DNA from: Bradyrhizobium lablabi
GTDB taxonomy: Bacteria; Pseudomonadota; Alphaproteobacteria; Rhizobiales; Xanthobacteraceae
Length of the DNA stretch: 64,000 nucleotides
Assembly: GCF_018129385.1 (NCBI RefSeq)
Contig: NZ_JAFCLN010000008.1
Coordinates: 186,001-250,000, forward strand
Reading direction: 5' to 3'
Part shown: positions 1 to 7,774 of the stretch, piece by piece
Numbering within the stretch: position 1 is the first letter of the stretch
How the letters are laid out: the number at the start of each line of letters is the position of its first letter
Translations under genes and position numbers: made by a program
Notes under the pieces: model-generated
What the model was told of the DNA's origin: nothing
What the model saw: the letters and a program-made list of their open reading frames with translations, nothing else
The model's database searches: none

Positions 1-135
1 GGCCTGCCACTCCAGGAGCAACGCGACGTAGCGGTCGAGCCGCGCTTCCGTTTCACGTGAAATGGGGGTGAGGGCGAGGGCGGCCGCTTTGTCGGCGGCC
101 GAAGTCGGGGAAGCGGATTTGTCAGCTTTGCGCAT
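1..135 (-). CDS. rsmG: 16S rRNA (guanine-N7) methyltransferase RsmG, N-terminal part
   Basis: Only the first 45 codons are in the window; the gene runs off the left edge. The reverse-strand translation from the ATG at 133-135 gives a Lys/Ala/Ser-rich start and then ETEARLDRYVALLLEWQA, which is the conserved N-terminal helix of RsmG (GidB). RsmG methylates G527 of 16S rRNA with SAM. The gene follows mnmG on the same strand, the usual mnmE-mnmG-rsmG-parA-parB order of alphaproteobacteria, so parA and parB are expected just outside the left edge. A parS-like palindrome (49-64) lies inside this coding sequence. The identification rests on a short segment plus gene order. Confidence 0.85.
   Translation of the reverse strand, partial: MRKADKSASPTSAADKAAALALTPISRETEARLDRYVALLLEWQA
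49..64. promoter_or_regulatory. parS: parS-like ParB-binding site inside rsmG
   Basis: CGTTTCACGTGAAATG has the 12-bp core TTTCACGTGAAA of the bacterial parS consensus TGTTTCACGTGAAACA, with mismatches only in the outer bases. It is one of four copies in the first 2.3 kb. It lies within the rsmG reading frame. Confidence 0.75.
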
Positions 136-151
136 TGGAAATCATTGTGGC

Positions 152-233
152 CGTCATTGCGAGCGAGCGAAGCAATCCATCTTGCCGCAAGGAAAGCGTG
201 GATTGCTTCGTCGCTTCGCTCCTCGCAATGACG
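152..233. repeat. Palindromic intergenic repeat, family A
   Basis: The arms CGTCATTGCGAG and CTCGCAATGACG bracket inner arms related to GAAGCAATCCA / TGGATTGCTTC, so the whole unit can fold into one long hairpin. Related units lie at 22759-22843 and 46392-46512. It sits between rsmG and mnmG. Dispersed REP/BIME-like elements of this type are common in Bradyrhizobium. Confidence 0.85.
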
Positions 234-251
234 AGATGGCGGCCAGCCGCC

Positions 252-267
252 TGTTTCACGTGAAACG
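252..267. promoter_or_regulatory. parS: parS-like ParB-binding site abutting the mnmG stop codon
   Basis: TGTTTCACGTGAAACG matches the parS consensus at 15 of 16 positions. Its last base lies directly next to the mnmG stop codon (268-270). Confidence 0.88.
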
Positions 268-2151
268 TTATGCGATCGCCCTCGCCGCCTTTCGCCGCGC
301 CTCGCGCCGAAGATAAGCCGCCAGGATCCCGAGCGCCGCTGGCGTCATTCCGTCGATACGGCCCGCCTGCCCCACGGTTCGCGGCCGGGCGGCCTGAAGT
401 TTGGCGCGGGCTTCGTTCGAGAGACCGGGAACATCGGCATAATCAACGTCCGTCAGCAACAGCCCCTCATCGCGCCGGAAAGCGTCGACATCGGCGGTCT
501 GGCGCTTGAGGTAGACGTCGTACTTGGCGTCAATCTCAAGATGGACCGCAATCGCCGGGTCGATGGCTGAGAGCTCCGGCCAGATGCCGCAGAGCGCGGT
601 CCACTCGATCTCCGGATAGGCCAGCAGCTCAAAGGCCGAGCGGCGGTTGCCATCGCGGTTGAGGGCGAGTCCATGCCTGGCCGCTTCGTTGGGCGTGATC
701 GCCAGCGATTTTGCCAACGCCTTTGCGGCTTCAAGTGCGGCCATCTTGGCGGCGTGCCGCTCCGCCCTCGCCTGCCCGACACATCCCAATGCGATGCCCT
801 TGTCGGTCAGGCGCTGGTCCGCATTGTCGGCCCGCAAGGTCAGCCGATACTCGGCGCGCGAGGTGAACATCCGATAGGGCTCGGTGATCCCCCGGGTGAC
901 GAGGTCATCGATCATCACGCCGAGATAGCCGTCGGCGCGGTCGAACACGATCGGGTCGGCCCCGCCCGCCGCCAGCGCGGCGTTCAGCCCGGCCACGATC
1001 CCTTGGGCAGCGGCCTCTTCATATCCCGTGGTGCCGTTGATCTGTCCGGCCAGGAAAAGTCCCGGCAGGCGCTTGGTCTGTAGCGTCGGATCAAGTTCGC
1101 GCGGATCGACGTGATCGTATTCGATAGCGTAGCCTGGACGAACCATCTTGACCCGCTCGAGACCCCGGATGGTCGCCAGGATCGCGAGCTGCACCTCCTC
1201 CGGCAGCGAGGTCGAGATGCCGTTGGGATAGACGGTGGTGTCATCGAGCCCTTCCGGCTCGAGAAAGATCTGGTGGCCGTCGCGGTCGCCGAAGCGGACG
1301 ATCTTGTCCTCGATCGAGGGACAATAGCGCGGGCCGGTGCTCTTGATCTGGCCGGAATACATCGGCGAACGATGAACGTTGGCCCGGATCACCTCATGGG
1401 TGGCGGGCGTGGTCCGGGTGATGCCGCACTGGATCTGGGGCGTCGTGATGCCGTCCGTCATCACCGAAAACGGCTCCGGCGGGTCGTCGCCCGGCTGCAT
1501 CTCGACGGCCGACCAGTCGATGGTGGTACCGTCGAGCCTGGGCGGCGTGCCGGTCTTCAGGCGGCCCAGTGTAAAGCCGGCACGTTCGAAAGAGGCCGAC
1601 AGGCCCATCGCCGGCGCCTCGCCGACCCGTCCCGCCGGCCAGTTCTTTTCGCCGAGATGGATCAGGCCCCGCAAAAAGGTGCCGGTGGTGATGACGACGG
1701 CCGCGGCCGAAAGCGTCCGGCCGTCGCCGAGCCGAATCCCGGCCACCCGGCCATTCAAAACGATCAGTTCGTCCGCCTCGCCCTCGACCACGTCGAGATT
1801 GGCGGTCTGGCGGATCGCGGCCTGCATCGCCGCCGCATAAAGCTTCCGGTCGGCCTGCGCCCGCGGCCCGCGGACAGCCGGGCCCTTGCGGCGGTTCAGC
1901 ATCCTGAACTGGATGCCGCCGGCATCGGCGACCCGGCCCATCAGACCGTCCAGGGCATCGACTTCCCGGACCAGATGCCCCTTGCCCAGACCGCCGATCG
2001 CGGGATTGCAGGACATCGCCCCGATGGTCGCAAACCGATGGGTCACCAGCGCCGTCTTGGCACCCATCCGCGCCGCCGCGCTGGCGGCTTCACAGCCGGC
2101 GTGGCCACCACCGATGACGATGACGTCGAATGAGCCCGAAGATGCGATCAT
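268..2151 (-). CDS. mnmG: tRNA uridine-5-carboxymethylaminomethyl modification enzyme MnmG
   Basis: FAD-dependent partner of MnmE. Together they install the (carboxymethyl)aminomethyl group on the wobble uridine of certain tRNAs. The 627-aa length is typical. The N-terminal FAD-binding motif GGGHAGCE is at residues 14-21. The family signature CNPAIGGLGKGHLVREVDAL follows near residue 48, and a second FAD signature (GLFLAGQINGTTGYEEAA) near 365. The C-terminal helical domain ends PAALGILAAYLRR plus a basic tail. mnmE lies upstream and rsmG downstream on the same strand. The intergenic space on each side carries parS sites. Confidence 0.97.
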   Translation of the reverse strand: MIASSGSFDVIVIGGGHAGCEAASAAARMGAKTALVTHRFATIGAMSCNPAIGGLGKGHLVREVDALDGLMGRVADAGGIQFRMLNRRKGPAVRGPRAQADRKLYAAAMQAAIRQTANLDVVEGEADELIVLNGRVAGIRLGDGRTLSAAAVVITTGTFLRGLIHLGEKNWPAGRVGEAPAMGLSASFERAGFTLGRLKTGTPPRLDGTTIDWSAVEMQPGDDPPEPFSVMTDGITTPQIQCGITRTTPATHEVIRANVHRSPMYSGQIKSTGPRYCPSIEDKIVRFGDRDGHQIFLEPEGLDDTTVYPNGISTSLPEEVQLAILATIRGLERVKMVRPGYAIEYDHVDPRELDPTLQTKRLPGLFLAGQINGTTGYEEAAAQGIVAGLNAALAAGGADPIVFDRADGYLGVMIDDLVTRGITEPYRMFTSRAEYRLTLRADNADQRLTDKGIALGCVGQARAERHAAKMAALEAAKALAKSLAITPNEAARHGLALNRDGNRRSAFELLAYPEIEWTALCGIWPELSAIDPAIAVHLEIDAKYDVYLKRQTADVDAFRRDEGLLLTDVDYADVPGLSNEARAKLQAARPRTVGQAGRIDGMTPAALGILAAYLRREARRKAARAIA

Positions 2152-2209
2152 GGGCGGACTTCTATCGCGAGCTGGGCAAAGCCGGAAGCGGTAAGTTCAG
2201 TCGCAGAAG

Positions 2210-2225
2210 TGTTTCACGTGAAACA
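2210..2225. promoter_or_regulatory. parS: parS site (perfect consensus)
   Basis: TGTTTCACGTGAAACA is a perfect 16-bp palindrome identical to the widely conserved parS consensus. It lies between mnmG and mnmE, 24 bp from a second perfect copy. Confidence 0.93.
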
Positions 2226-2248
2226 GGGCAGGTTCCGCGGCGCCGGAA

Positions 2249-2264
2249 TGTTTCACGTGAAACA
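2249..2264. promoter_or_regulatory. parS: parS site (perfect consensus)
   Basis: This is a second perfect TGTTTCACGTGAAACA palindrome in the mnmG-mnmE intergenic region. The closely spaced pair is the likely strong ParB-loading centre of the cluster. Confidence 0.93.
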
Positions 2265-2292
2265 CTCCGTTAATGCCTCGAACAAAGGAATA

Positions 2293-3624
2293 TTACTTCC
2301 CTATACAGAACTCCCGGAAAATGACGTCGAGCACGTCCTCGACATCCACCCGACCCAGGAGGCGCCCAATAGAGAGCGCCGCGGCTCGCAGGTCCTCAGC
2401 AACAAGTTCGTCGCCCTTCCCGACCGCATCCAGACTTCGCCTCAGTGACTCGGCGGCCTCCCGCAAGAGAGTCCGCTGCCGCTCGCGCGTGATCAAGCCC
2501 CCCTCGCCCGTGCCAAAATAGCTCTGCGCGAAATCCACCAAAGCGGCGATCAGTTCGGGGAGGCCGGCGCCGCTCCTGGCCGAAATCCGGAACTCGGCCA
2601 TTGGCCGACCTTCGATACCGGCCGTGCTCGCCCTGACGAGATCGATCTTGTTGTGCACCAGCCAGACCGGCGCCGTGCCGTGATGCTCGACCGGCGCGCC
2701 TGCGGTATCTGCGAGCCACAGCACGAGATCCGCCTCACCTGCCCTCGCCCGCGCGCGACGCACGCCCTCCTGCTCCACGGGATCGCTGGTCTCGCGGATG
2801 CCGGCCGTGTCGATCACGGTCACCGGATAGCCGTCGAGATCGAGCTGCACCTCAATCACGTCGCGTGTGGTGCCGGCGTGCGGCGACACGATCGCGACGT
2901 CGCGGCGCGCGAGCTGATTGATCAGCGTCGACTTGCCGACATTGGGCGGACCGGCGATCGCGACGACAAGTCCGTCGCGCAACCGCTCGCCCTGGCTCTG
3001 CGCTGCGAGCACGGTTTCGATCTCGCTCAGCAGCGTCCTGACTTTCGCGAGCGCCGGCGCGATCAGCTCCGCAGGCACGTCGCCCTCGTCGGAAAAATCG
3101 ATGCCGGCCTCGATCAGCGCCGAGGCTTCGATGATCTGCGCACGCCAGTCGCGCGCCTTGTCACCGAGCATGCCCTTCAACTGGCGTAGCGCCTGGCGGC
3201 GTTGCCGGTCGGTGTCGGCATGGATCAGATCGTCGAGACCTTCGGCCTCGGTGAGATCGAGCTTGCCGTTCTCGAACGCGCGGCGGGTGAATTCGCCGGG
3301 CTCGGCCGGCCGCACATTTTCAAAACCTGACAGCGCGGTCAGCAGCGAGGCAAGTACGGCGCGTCCGCCATGAATATGTAACTCGGCGACGTCTTCGCCG
3401 GTCGCGCTCGCCGGTCCCGGAAACCACAGCACCACGGCATCGTCGATCGGCCGCTGGCCGACATCATGCAGCAACGCGCGGGTGGCCGTCCTTGGCGCCG
3501 GCATTTTTTCGGCGAGGGCCGTGAGCACGGTGCCCGCCTCGGATCCTGACACACGCACGATCGCAATCGCACTTGGCGGCCGGCCCGACGACAGGGCGAA
3601 GATAGTCTGATCCCTTGGATGCAT
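2293..3624 (-). CDS. mnmE: tRNA uridine-5-carboxymethylaminomethyl synthesis GTPase MnmE
   Basis: GTPase that works with MnmG in wobble-uridine modification. The 443-aa protein has the N-terminal tetrahydrofolate-binding domain (starting DQTIFALSSGRPPSAIAIVR) and a helical domain. The inserted G domain has the P-loop GPPNVGKSTL near residue 223, switch motif DTAGIRETSD, and the NKID specificity motif. It ends in CIGK, the C-terminal motif whose Cys is conserved in MnmE. It lies upstream of mnmG on the minus strand with two parS sites between them. Confidence 0.97.
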   Translation of the reverse strand: MHPRDQTIFALSSGRPPSAIAIVRVSGSEAGTVLTALAEKMPAPRTATRALLHDVGQRPIDDAVVLWFPGPASATGEDVAELHIHGGRAVLASLLTALSGFENVRPAEPGEFTRRAFENGKLDLTEAEGLDDLIHADTDRQRRQALRQLKGMLGDKARDWRAQIIEASALIEAGIDFSDEGDVPAELIAPALAKVRTLLSEIETVLAAQSQGERLRDGLVVAIAGPPNVGKSTLINQLARRDVAIVSPHAGTTRDVIEVQLDLDGYPVTVIDTAGIRETSDPVEQEGVRRARARAGEADLVLWLADTAGAPVEHHGTAPVWLVHNKIDLVRASTAGIEGRPMAEFRISARSGAGLPELIAALVDFAQSYFGTGEGGLITRERQRTLLREAAESLRRSLDAVGKGDELVAEDLRAAALSIGRLLGRVDVEDVLDVIFREFCIGK

Positions 3625-3846
3625 CGCCTATTTGTTCGGAGGCCTTTGAAAAGGCAAAAGCATTTTCAAGCTGCGGCGGCCGCCGCAACACTTATGCTGC
3701 AAAAATGATGCAGCGACGACGGAGATACCTTCCGCTCCAAGCTAAATATATTATTTTTCAATGGCTTATATGGTTACCGGACGGTAAACGCCCGGCACGG
3801 CGCAATGCAGTTCCGCTGCAGCAAAACGTGCAATACGACATCACCA
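3625..3846. other. Intergenic region upstream of mnmE
   Basis: No gene is supported here. The segment is AT-rich around 3742-3775 (an AATATATTATTTTT tract), which suits the minus-strand mnmE promoter region, although no single -35/-10 pair stands out. A short dyad, TTACCG-GA-CGGTAA, lies at 3774-3787. Confidence 0.4.
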
Positions 3847-3874
3847 ATGAAAAAGGGCGCCGTCCAGGCGCCCT
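3847..3874 (-). terminator. Rho-independent terminator of rho
   Basis: The arms AGGGCGCC (3854-3861) and GGCGCCCT (3867-3874) form an 8-bp GC-rich stem with a 5-nt loop. Read on the minus strand it is followed by a run of T. It starts about 20 bp past the rho stop codon. Confidence 0.85.
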
Positions 3875-3894
3875 CTCCGTCCGAGCCAACCGGC

Positions 3895-5160
3895 TCAGGT
3901 GTTCATGGAGTCGAAGAACTCCGCGTTGTTCTTGGTGTTGCGGAGCTTGTCGAGCAGGAAGTCGATGGCGTCCATGGTGCCCATCGGATTGAGGATCCGG
4001 CGCAGCACGTACATCTTCTTCAGCACCTGCGGATCGGTGATCAGCTCTTCCTTGCGTGTGCCGGAGCGCGAGATGTCGATCGCCGGGAAGGTCCGCTTGT
4101 CGGAGACCTTGCGGTCGAGGATCAGTTCGGAGTTGCCGGTACCCTTGAACTCTTCGAAGATCACTTCGTCCATGCGGCTGCCGGTATCGACCAGCGCGGT
4201 CGCGATGATGGTGAGCGAACCGCCCTCCTCGATGTTGCGCGCGGCGCCGAAGAATCGTTTCGGCCGCTGTAGCGCGTTGGCGTCGACACCACCTGTCAGC
4301 ACCTTGCCGGATGATGGCACCACCGTGTTGTAGGCACGGCCGAGGCGCGTGATCGAATCGAGCAGGATGACGACGTCGCGGCCGTGCTCGACCAGGCGCT
4401 TTGCTTTTTCGATCACCATCTCGGCGACCTGGACGTGACGTACCGCCGGTTCATCAAAGGTCGAGGACACGACCTCGCCCTTCACCGAGCGCTGCATGTC
4501 CGTGACTTCTTCCGGACGCTCGTCGATCAGCAGCACGATCAGATAGCAGTCGGGATGATTGGCGGTGATGGAGTGCGCAATGTTCTGCATCAGCACGGTC
4601 TTGCCGGTGCGCGGCGGCGCCACGATCAGGGCGCGCTGGCCCTTGCCGATGGGAGCAACGATGTCGATCACGCGTGCCGAAAGATCTTTTCGCGTGGGAT
4701 CGTCGATCTCCATCCGGAAACGCTGGTTCGGGAACAGCGGCGTGAGGTTGTCGAAATTGACCTTGTGCTTGGCCTTTTCCGGATCCTCGAAATTGAGGGT
4801 GTTGACCTTCAGCAGCGCAAAGTAGCGTTCGCCTTCCTTCGGGCTGCGGATGTGGCCTTCAATGGTATCGCCGGTGCGCAGGCCAAAGCGGCGGATCTGC
4901 GAGGGCGAGACGTAGATGTCGTCGGGGCCGGGCAGGTAGTTCGCGTCGGGCGAACGCAAAAAGCCGAAGCCGTCGGACAGCACCTCGACGACGCCTTCGC
5001 CGATAATATCGGTTTCCGCGATCGCAAGCTGCTTGAGGATAGCGAACATCAGCTCCTGCTTGCGCATGGTGCTGGCGTTTTCGACCCCGTTCTCTTCCGC
5101 GAACGAGACCAGCTCGGCCGGCGTTTTCGATTTAAGGTCTTGAAGTTTGATTTCCCGCAT
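3895..5160 (-). CDS. rho: Transcription termination factor Rho
   Basis: Hexameric RNA helicase that ends transcription. The 421-aa product has the N-terminal helical domain (MREIKLQDLKSKTPAELVSF) and a cold-shock-like RNA-binding domain (GFGFLRSPDANYLPGPDDIY). The RecA-type ATPase core has Walker A PPRTGKT and the Q-loop/R-loop region DSITRLGRAYN. Length and motifs are standard. A promoter lies about 190 nt upstream, giving a fairly long leader. A hairpin terminator follows the gene. hemJ lies upstream on the same strand, as in other Rhizobiales. Confidence 0.98.
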   Translation of the reverse strand: MREIKLQDLKSKTPAELVSFAEENGVENASTMRKQELMFAILKQLAIAETDIIGEGVVEVLSDGFGFLRSPDANYLPGPDDIYVSPSQIRRFGLRTGDTIEGHIRSPKEGERYFALLKVNTLNFEDPEKAKHKVNFDNLTPLFPNQRFRMEIDDPTRKDLSARVIDIVAPIGKGQRALIVAPPRTGKTVLMQNIAHSITANHPDCYLIVLLIDERPEEVTDMQRSVKGEVVSSTFDEPAVRHVQVAEMVIEKAKRLVEHGRDVVILLDSITRLGRAYNTVVPSSGKVLTGGVDANALQRPKRFFGAARNIEEGGSLTIIATALVDTGSRMDEVIFEEFKGTGNSELILDRKVSDKRTFPAIDISRSGTRKEELITDPQVLKKMYVLRRILNPMGTMDAIDFLLDKLRNTKNNAEFFDSMNT

Positions 5161-5353
5161 TGGGGTTGGTCCTGTGGGGTATTCGTAGGGAAGGGGTGCG
5201 AGGTGGCTTTAGAAAAAAGCGGACATGAAAGAAGGAAGGTCCGCAGGTCTAAGCAAGGAAAGCGCCGGGAAGGCTTCAAACCTGATGCGGCGGCCGGTCC
5301 AACTTAAGGCCCGGAACGCAACCACATCCGCCTGCGAGGGTGGGGATTTCAAT

Positions 5354-5382
5354 AATATAGAAAATCGCTTTTCGCTCCGCAA
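5354..5382 (-). promoter_or_regulatory. Probable sigma-70-type promoter of rho
   Basis: On the minus strand TTGCGG (5377-5382) is followed after exactly 17 bp by TATATT (5354-5359). The start site would be near 5347, leaving a leader of about 187 nt before the rho ATG. The surrounding AT-rich patch stands out from the GC-rich flanks. Confidence 0.6.
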
Positions 5383-5418
5383 GCCGGTGTGATGCCCGGA
5401 CTGTTGACGCGCGGTGGC

Positions 5419-5841
5419 TCAAAACGGTTTGACGATCACCAAAATCACGATACCGATCATTAACGCTGTAGGTACCTCGTTGATTATCCGATAGAATTTC
5501 TGATCCCGGGTATTCCGGTCGGCGGCGAAATCTTTTACGCAGCGGGACAAAAAGCCGTGCACGCCGGACATGATGAGGACCAAGACGAATTTGGCGTGAA
5601 ACCAGGGCGACGAATACCAGTGGCCGGCCCAGACCAGATAAAGCCCGGCAAGCCAGGTCACGATCATCGCCGGATTGATGATCGCTTTCAAAAGCCGCCG
5701 TTCCATAACCTTGAAGGTCTCGGACTGCTTTGATCCGGCCTCGGCCTCGCAATGATAGACGAACAGCCGCGGCAGATAGAGCATGCCGGCCATCCAGGAG
5801 ATGACCGCAATCACATGCAGGGCCTTGATCCACTCATACAT
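5419..5841 (-). CDS. hemJ: Protoporphyrinogen IX oxidase HemJ
   Basis: Haem-biosynthesis membrane enzyme that oxidises protoporphyrinogen IX to protoporphyrin IX in most alphaproteobacteria. The 140-aa length is typical. There are four hydrophobic segments, with conserved landmarks LHVIAVISWMAGMLYLPRLF near the N-terminus and VMERRLLKAIINPAMI in the middle. The C-terminal region PTALMIGIVILVIVKPF is also family-typical. The start is at the right end of the gene and faces the proposed origin gap. It lies upstream of rho in the same direction. Confidence 0.93.
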   Translation of the reverse strand: MYEWIKALHVIAVISWMAGMLYLPRLFVYHCEAEAGSKQSETFKVMERRLLKAIINPAMIVTWLAGLYLVWAGHWYSSPWFHAKFVLVLIMSGVHGFLSRCVKDFAADRNTRDQKFYRIINEVPTALMIGIVILVIVKPF

Positions 5842-6314
5842 CGGGGCATCTCACCTTTGGGCACGCAGCGGCAATTCAATGCCGACTGGAACTACCGCAA
5901 CGACTCTCACATTGCTGAGCAGCCTTGCCGGCGTGGGACGAACACATATCCGCAAAGCCGGTCTCCTCTAAACTAATAATTTTAGATTCTAAGGGTTTGA
6001 GTCTTCTTGATCGTGATTTGGACTCACGAATCGCTGTCCGCATTTTCTTCAGCGCCTGTCCACATTCCTCAACAATTCGGTAGGCTACCCCTGCCATCCC
6101 GATAAGGGCTTCCGCATCAGCGACTTGCGCGCCGTTCGGGACAGCTTATGCAGAGACAAGCCAACAACTTCTCACTATCATCGCGGCAAGCAGTTGGACT
6201 TTTCCTTTTGGGAGGCGCTGTGAAGAAAACTGCCGGTTATCCCGTCGCCGATGACCGACAGCAGATTCACCGTCCCAGGCTCCACAAGGATTCACAGGAT
6301 ACACAGGGGTCTTA
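5842..6314. other. oriC: Candidate chromosomal replication origin (oriC)
   Basis: This is a 473-bp gap with no supported gene. Genes diverge from it: hemJ, rho, mnmE, mnmG and rsmG go left, while the PPDK regulator, maf, coaE and dnaQ go right. The rightward genes are those that start at Caulobacter oriC (known from that genome). The gap holds an AT-rich dyad, TCTAAA-8-TTTAGA, at 5967-5986 that could be an unwinding element. It has seven GANTC sites (5902, 5985, 5999, 6021, 6028, 6264, 6289). A DnaA-box-like CTGTCCACA lies at 6056-6064, and three tandem 9-mers ending in CACA lie at 6278-6305. A parS cluster lies 3.6-5.8 kb away. The function is inferred. Confidence 0.65.
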
Positions 6315-7151
6315 GTGCCGACGTCAGGCAATTATTTTCATCTGCATCTGGTCTCGGATTCGACCGGCGAGACGCTGATCACGGTGGCGCGCGCGGTGGC
6401 TGCGCAATACGCCAACGTGACGGCGGTCGAGCATGTCTATCCGCTGGTGCGCAGCCAGAAGCAGCTCGATCGCGTGCTCGACGAGATCGAGGAGGCGCCC
6501 GGCATCGTGCTGTTCACGCTGCTGGAGAAGGATATCGTCGCCAAGCTCGAGGCCAAGTGCAAGGAGATCAACGTTCCGAGCCTGTCGATCATCGGCCCGG
6601 TCATGCAGTTGTTCGAAGCCTATCTCGGCGCCGCCACGCAGGGGCGGATCGGCGCGCAGCACGTCCTCAACGCGGAATATTTCAAGCGCATCGATGCGCT
6701 GAACTACACGATGATGCATGACGACGGCCAGCACGTCGAAGGGCTGGAGGAGGCGGATGTGGTGCTGGTCGGCGTGTCCCGCACCTCGAAGACACCGACC
6801 TCGATCTATCTCGCCAACCGCGGCATCCGCACCGCCAACGTGCCGCTGGTGCCGGGCATTCCGCTGCCGCACCAGCTCGAACATCTGAAGAAGCCGCTGG
6901 TCGTCAGCCTTCATGCCACGCCCGAGCGTTTGATCCAGGTCCGGCAGAACCGGCTCCTGAGCATGGGCGACCGCGACAACGAAACCTATATCGACAAGCA
7001 GGCGGTGGCGGACGAGGTTGCATTCGCGCGGCGGCTGAGCGCCAAGTTCAACTGGGCCTTGCTGGACGTGACGCGGCGCTCGATCGAGGAAACCGCCGCG
7101 GCCGTCATGAAGCTCTATGCCGACCGGCAGCGGAACAGGCCTGCGGAATGA
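6315..7151 (+). CDS. Pyruvate,phosphate dikinase / PEP synthase regulatory protein (DUF299)
   Basis: Bifunctional ADP-dependent protein kinase and Pi-dependent pyrophosphorylase that switches PPDK or PEP synthase off and on. The 278-aa protein begins YFHLHLVSDSTGETL, the family signature, and has the P-loop-like GVSRTSKTPTS near residue 153. It uses a GTG start 10 bp after the last DnaA-like 9-mer of the origin gap. It is the first rightward gene from that gap. The Caulobacter homologue (RP001 type) is also the first gene beside oriC. Which of the two target enzymes it regulates is not visible here. Confidence 0.93.
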   Translation: MPTSGNYFHLHLVSDSTGETLITVARAVAAQYANVTAVEHVYPLVRSQKQLDRVLDEIEEAPGIVLFTLLEKDIVAKLEAKCKEINVPSLSIIGPVMQLFEAYLGAATQGRIGAQHVLNAEYFKRIDALNYTMMHDDGQHVEGLEEADVVLVGVSRTSKTPTSIYLANRGIRTANVPLVPGIPLPHQLEHLKKPLVVSLHATPERLIQVRQNRLLSMGDRDNETYIDKQAVADEVAFARRLSAKFNWALLDVTRRSIEETAAAVMKLYADRQRNRPAE

Positions 7152-7161
7152 TTTTCGACCC

Positions 7162-7770
7162 ATGACCATCTGGCGCGGAAAGGACCCGTTGATCCTGGCT
7201 TCGCAAAGCCGCGCGCGGCAATCGTTGCTCGCCAATGCCGGCATCGCCTTCGAGGCCGTTCCAGCCGATATCGATGAGCGCGCCGTGCAGGGGAACTCTG
7301 GCCTCAGGGCGCCGGACAACATCGCCTTGCTGCTCGCGCGTGAAAAGGCGCTGTTCGTTTCAGCAGGATATCCCGGCCGCGTGGTTGTCGGCGCCGATCA
7401 AACCCTGGCACTCGGCAACAGGCTGTTCAGCAAGCCTGCCGGCCGCGCGCAGGCGAGCGAACAATTGCGGGCGCTTGCCGGTCAAACTCACCAGCTGTGC
7501 TCCGCCGTTGCGGTGGCGCGTGACGGAAAGATATTGTTCGCCGAAATTTCCATTGCACGCATGACGATGCGGCCATTGAGCGGCGATGAAATAAAGTCCT
7601 ATCTGGATGAAGCCGGCGAGGCCGTCACGACCAGCGTCGGCGCCTATAAGCTCGAGGGATTAGGAGTGCACTTGTTCGCACGCATCGAAGGCGATCATTT
7701 TACCATTCTGGGTCTGCCGCTCTTGCCGCTGCTCGCATTCCTGCGCAGCGAGCGGCTGCTCGGCGTTTAG
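7162..7770 (+). CDS. maf: Maf-like nucleotide pyrophosphatase
   Basis: House-cleaning nucleoside-triphosphate pyrophosphatase that removes non-canonical or excess nucleotides. The 202-aa protein begins TIWRGKDPLILASQSRARQ, the Maf substrate-binding S-x-S-x-x-R motif. It retains downstream motifs VVGADQTL and TSVGAYKLEG. The ATG at 7162 gives the normal N-terminus; an upstream in-frame ATG at 7117 lies inside the preceding gene. It follows the PPDK regulator by 10 bp and precedes coaE directly. In Caulobacter aroE sits between maf and coaE, but it is absent here. Confidence 0.93.
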   Translation: MTIWRGKDPLILASQSRARQSLLANAGIAFEAVPADIDERAVQGNSGLRAPDNIALLLAREKALFVSAGYPGRVVVGADQTLALGNRLFSKPAGRAQASEQLRALAGQTHQLCSAVAVARDGKILFAEISIARMTMRPLSGDEIKSYLDEAGEAVTTSVGAYKLEGLGVHLFARIEGDHFTILGLPLLPLLAFLRSERLLGV

Positions 7771-7774
7771 GGCG

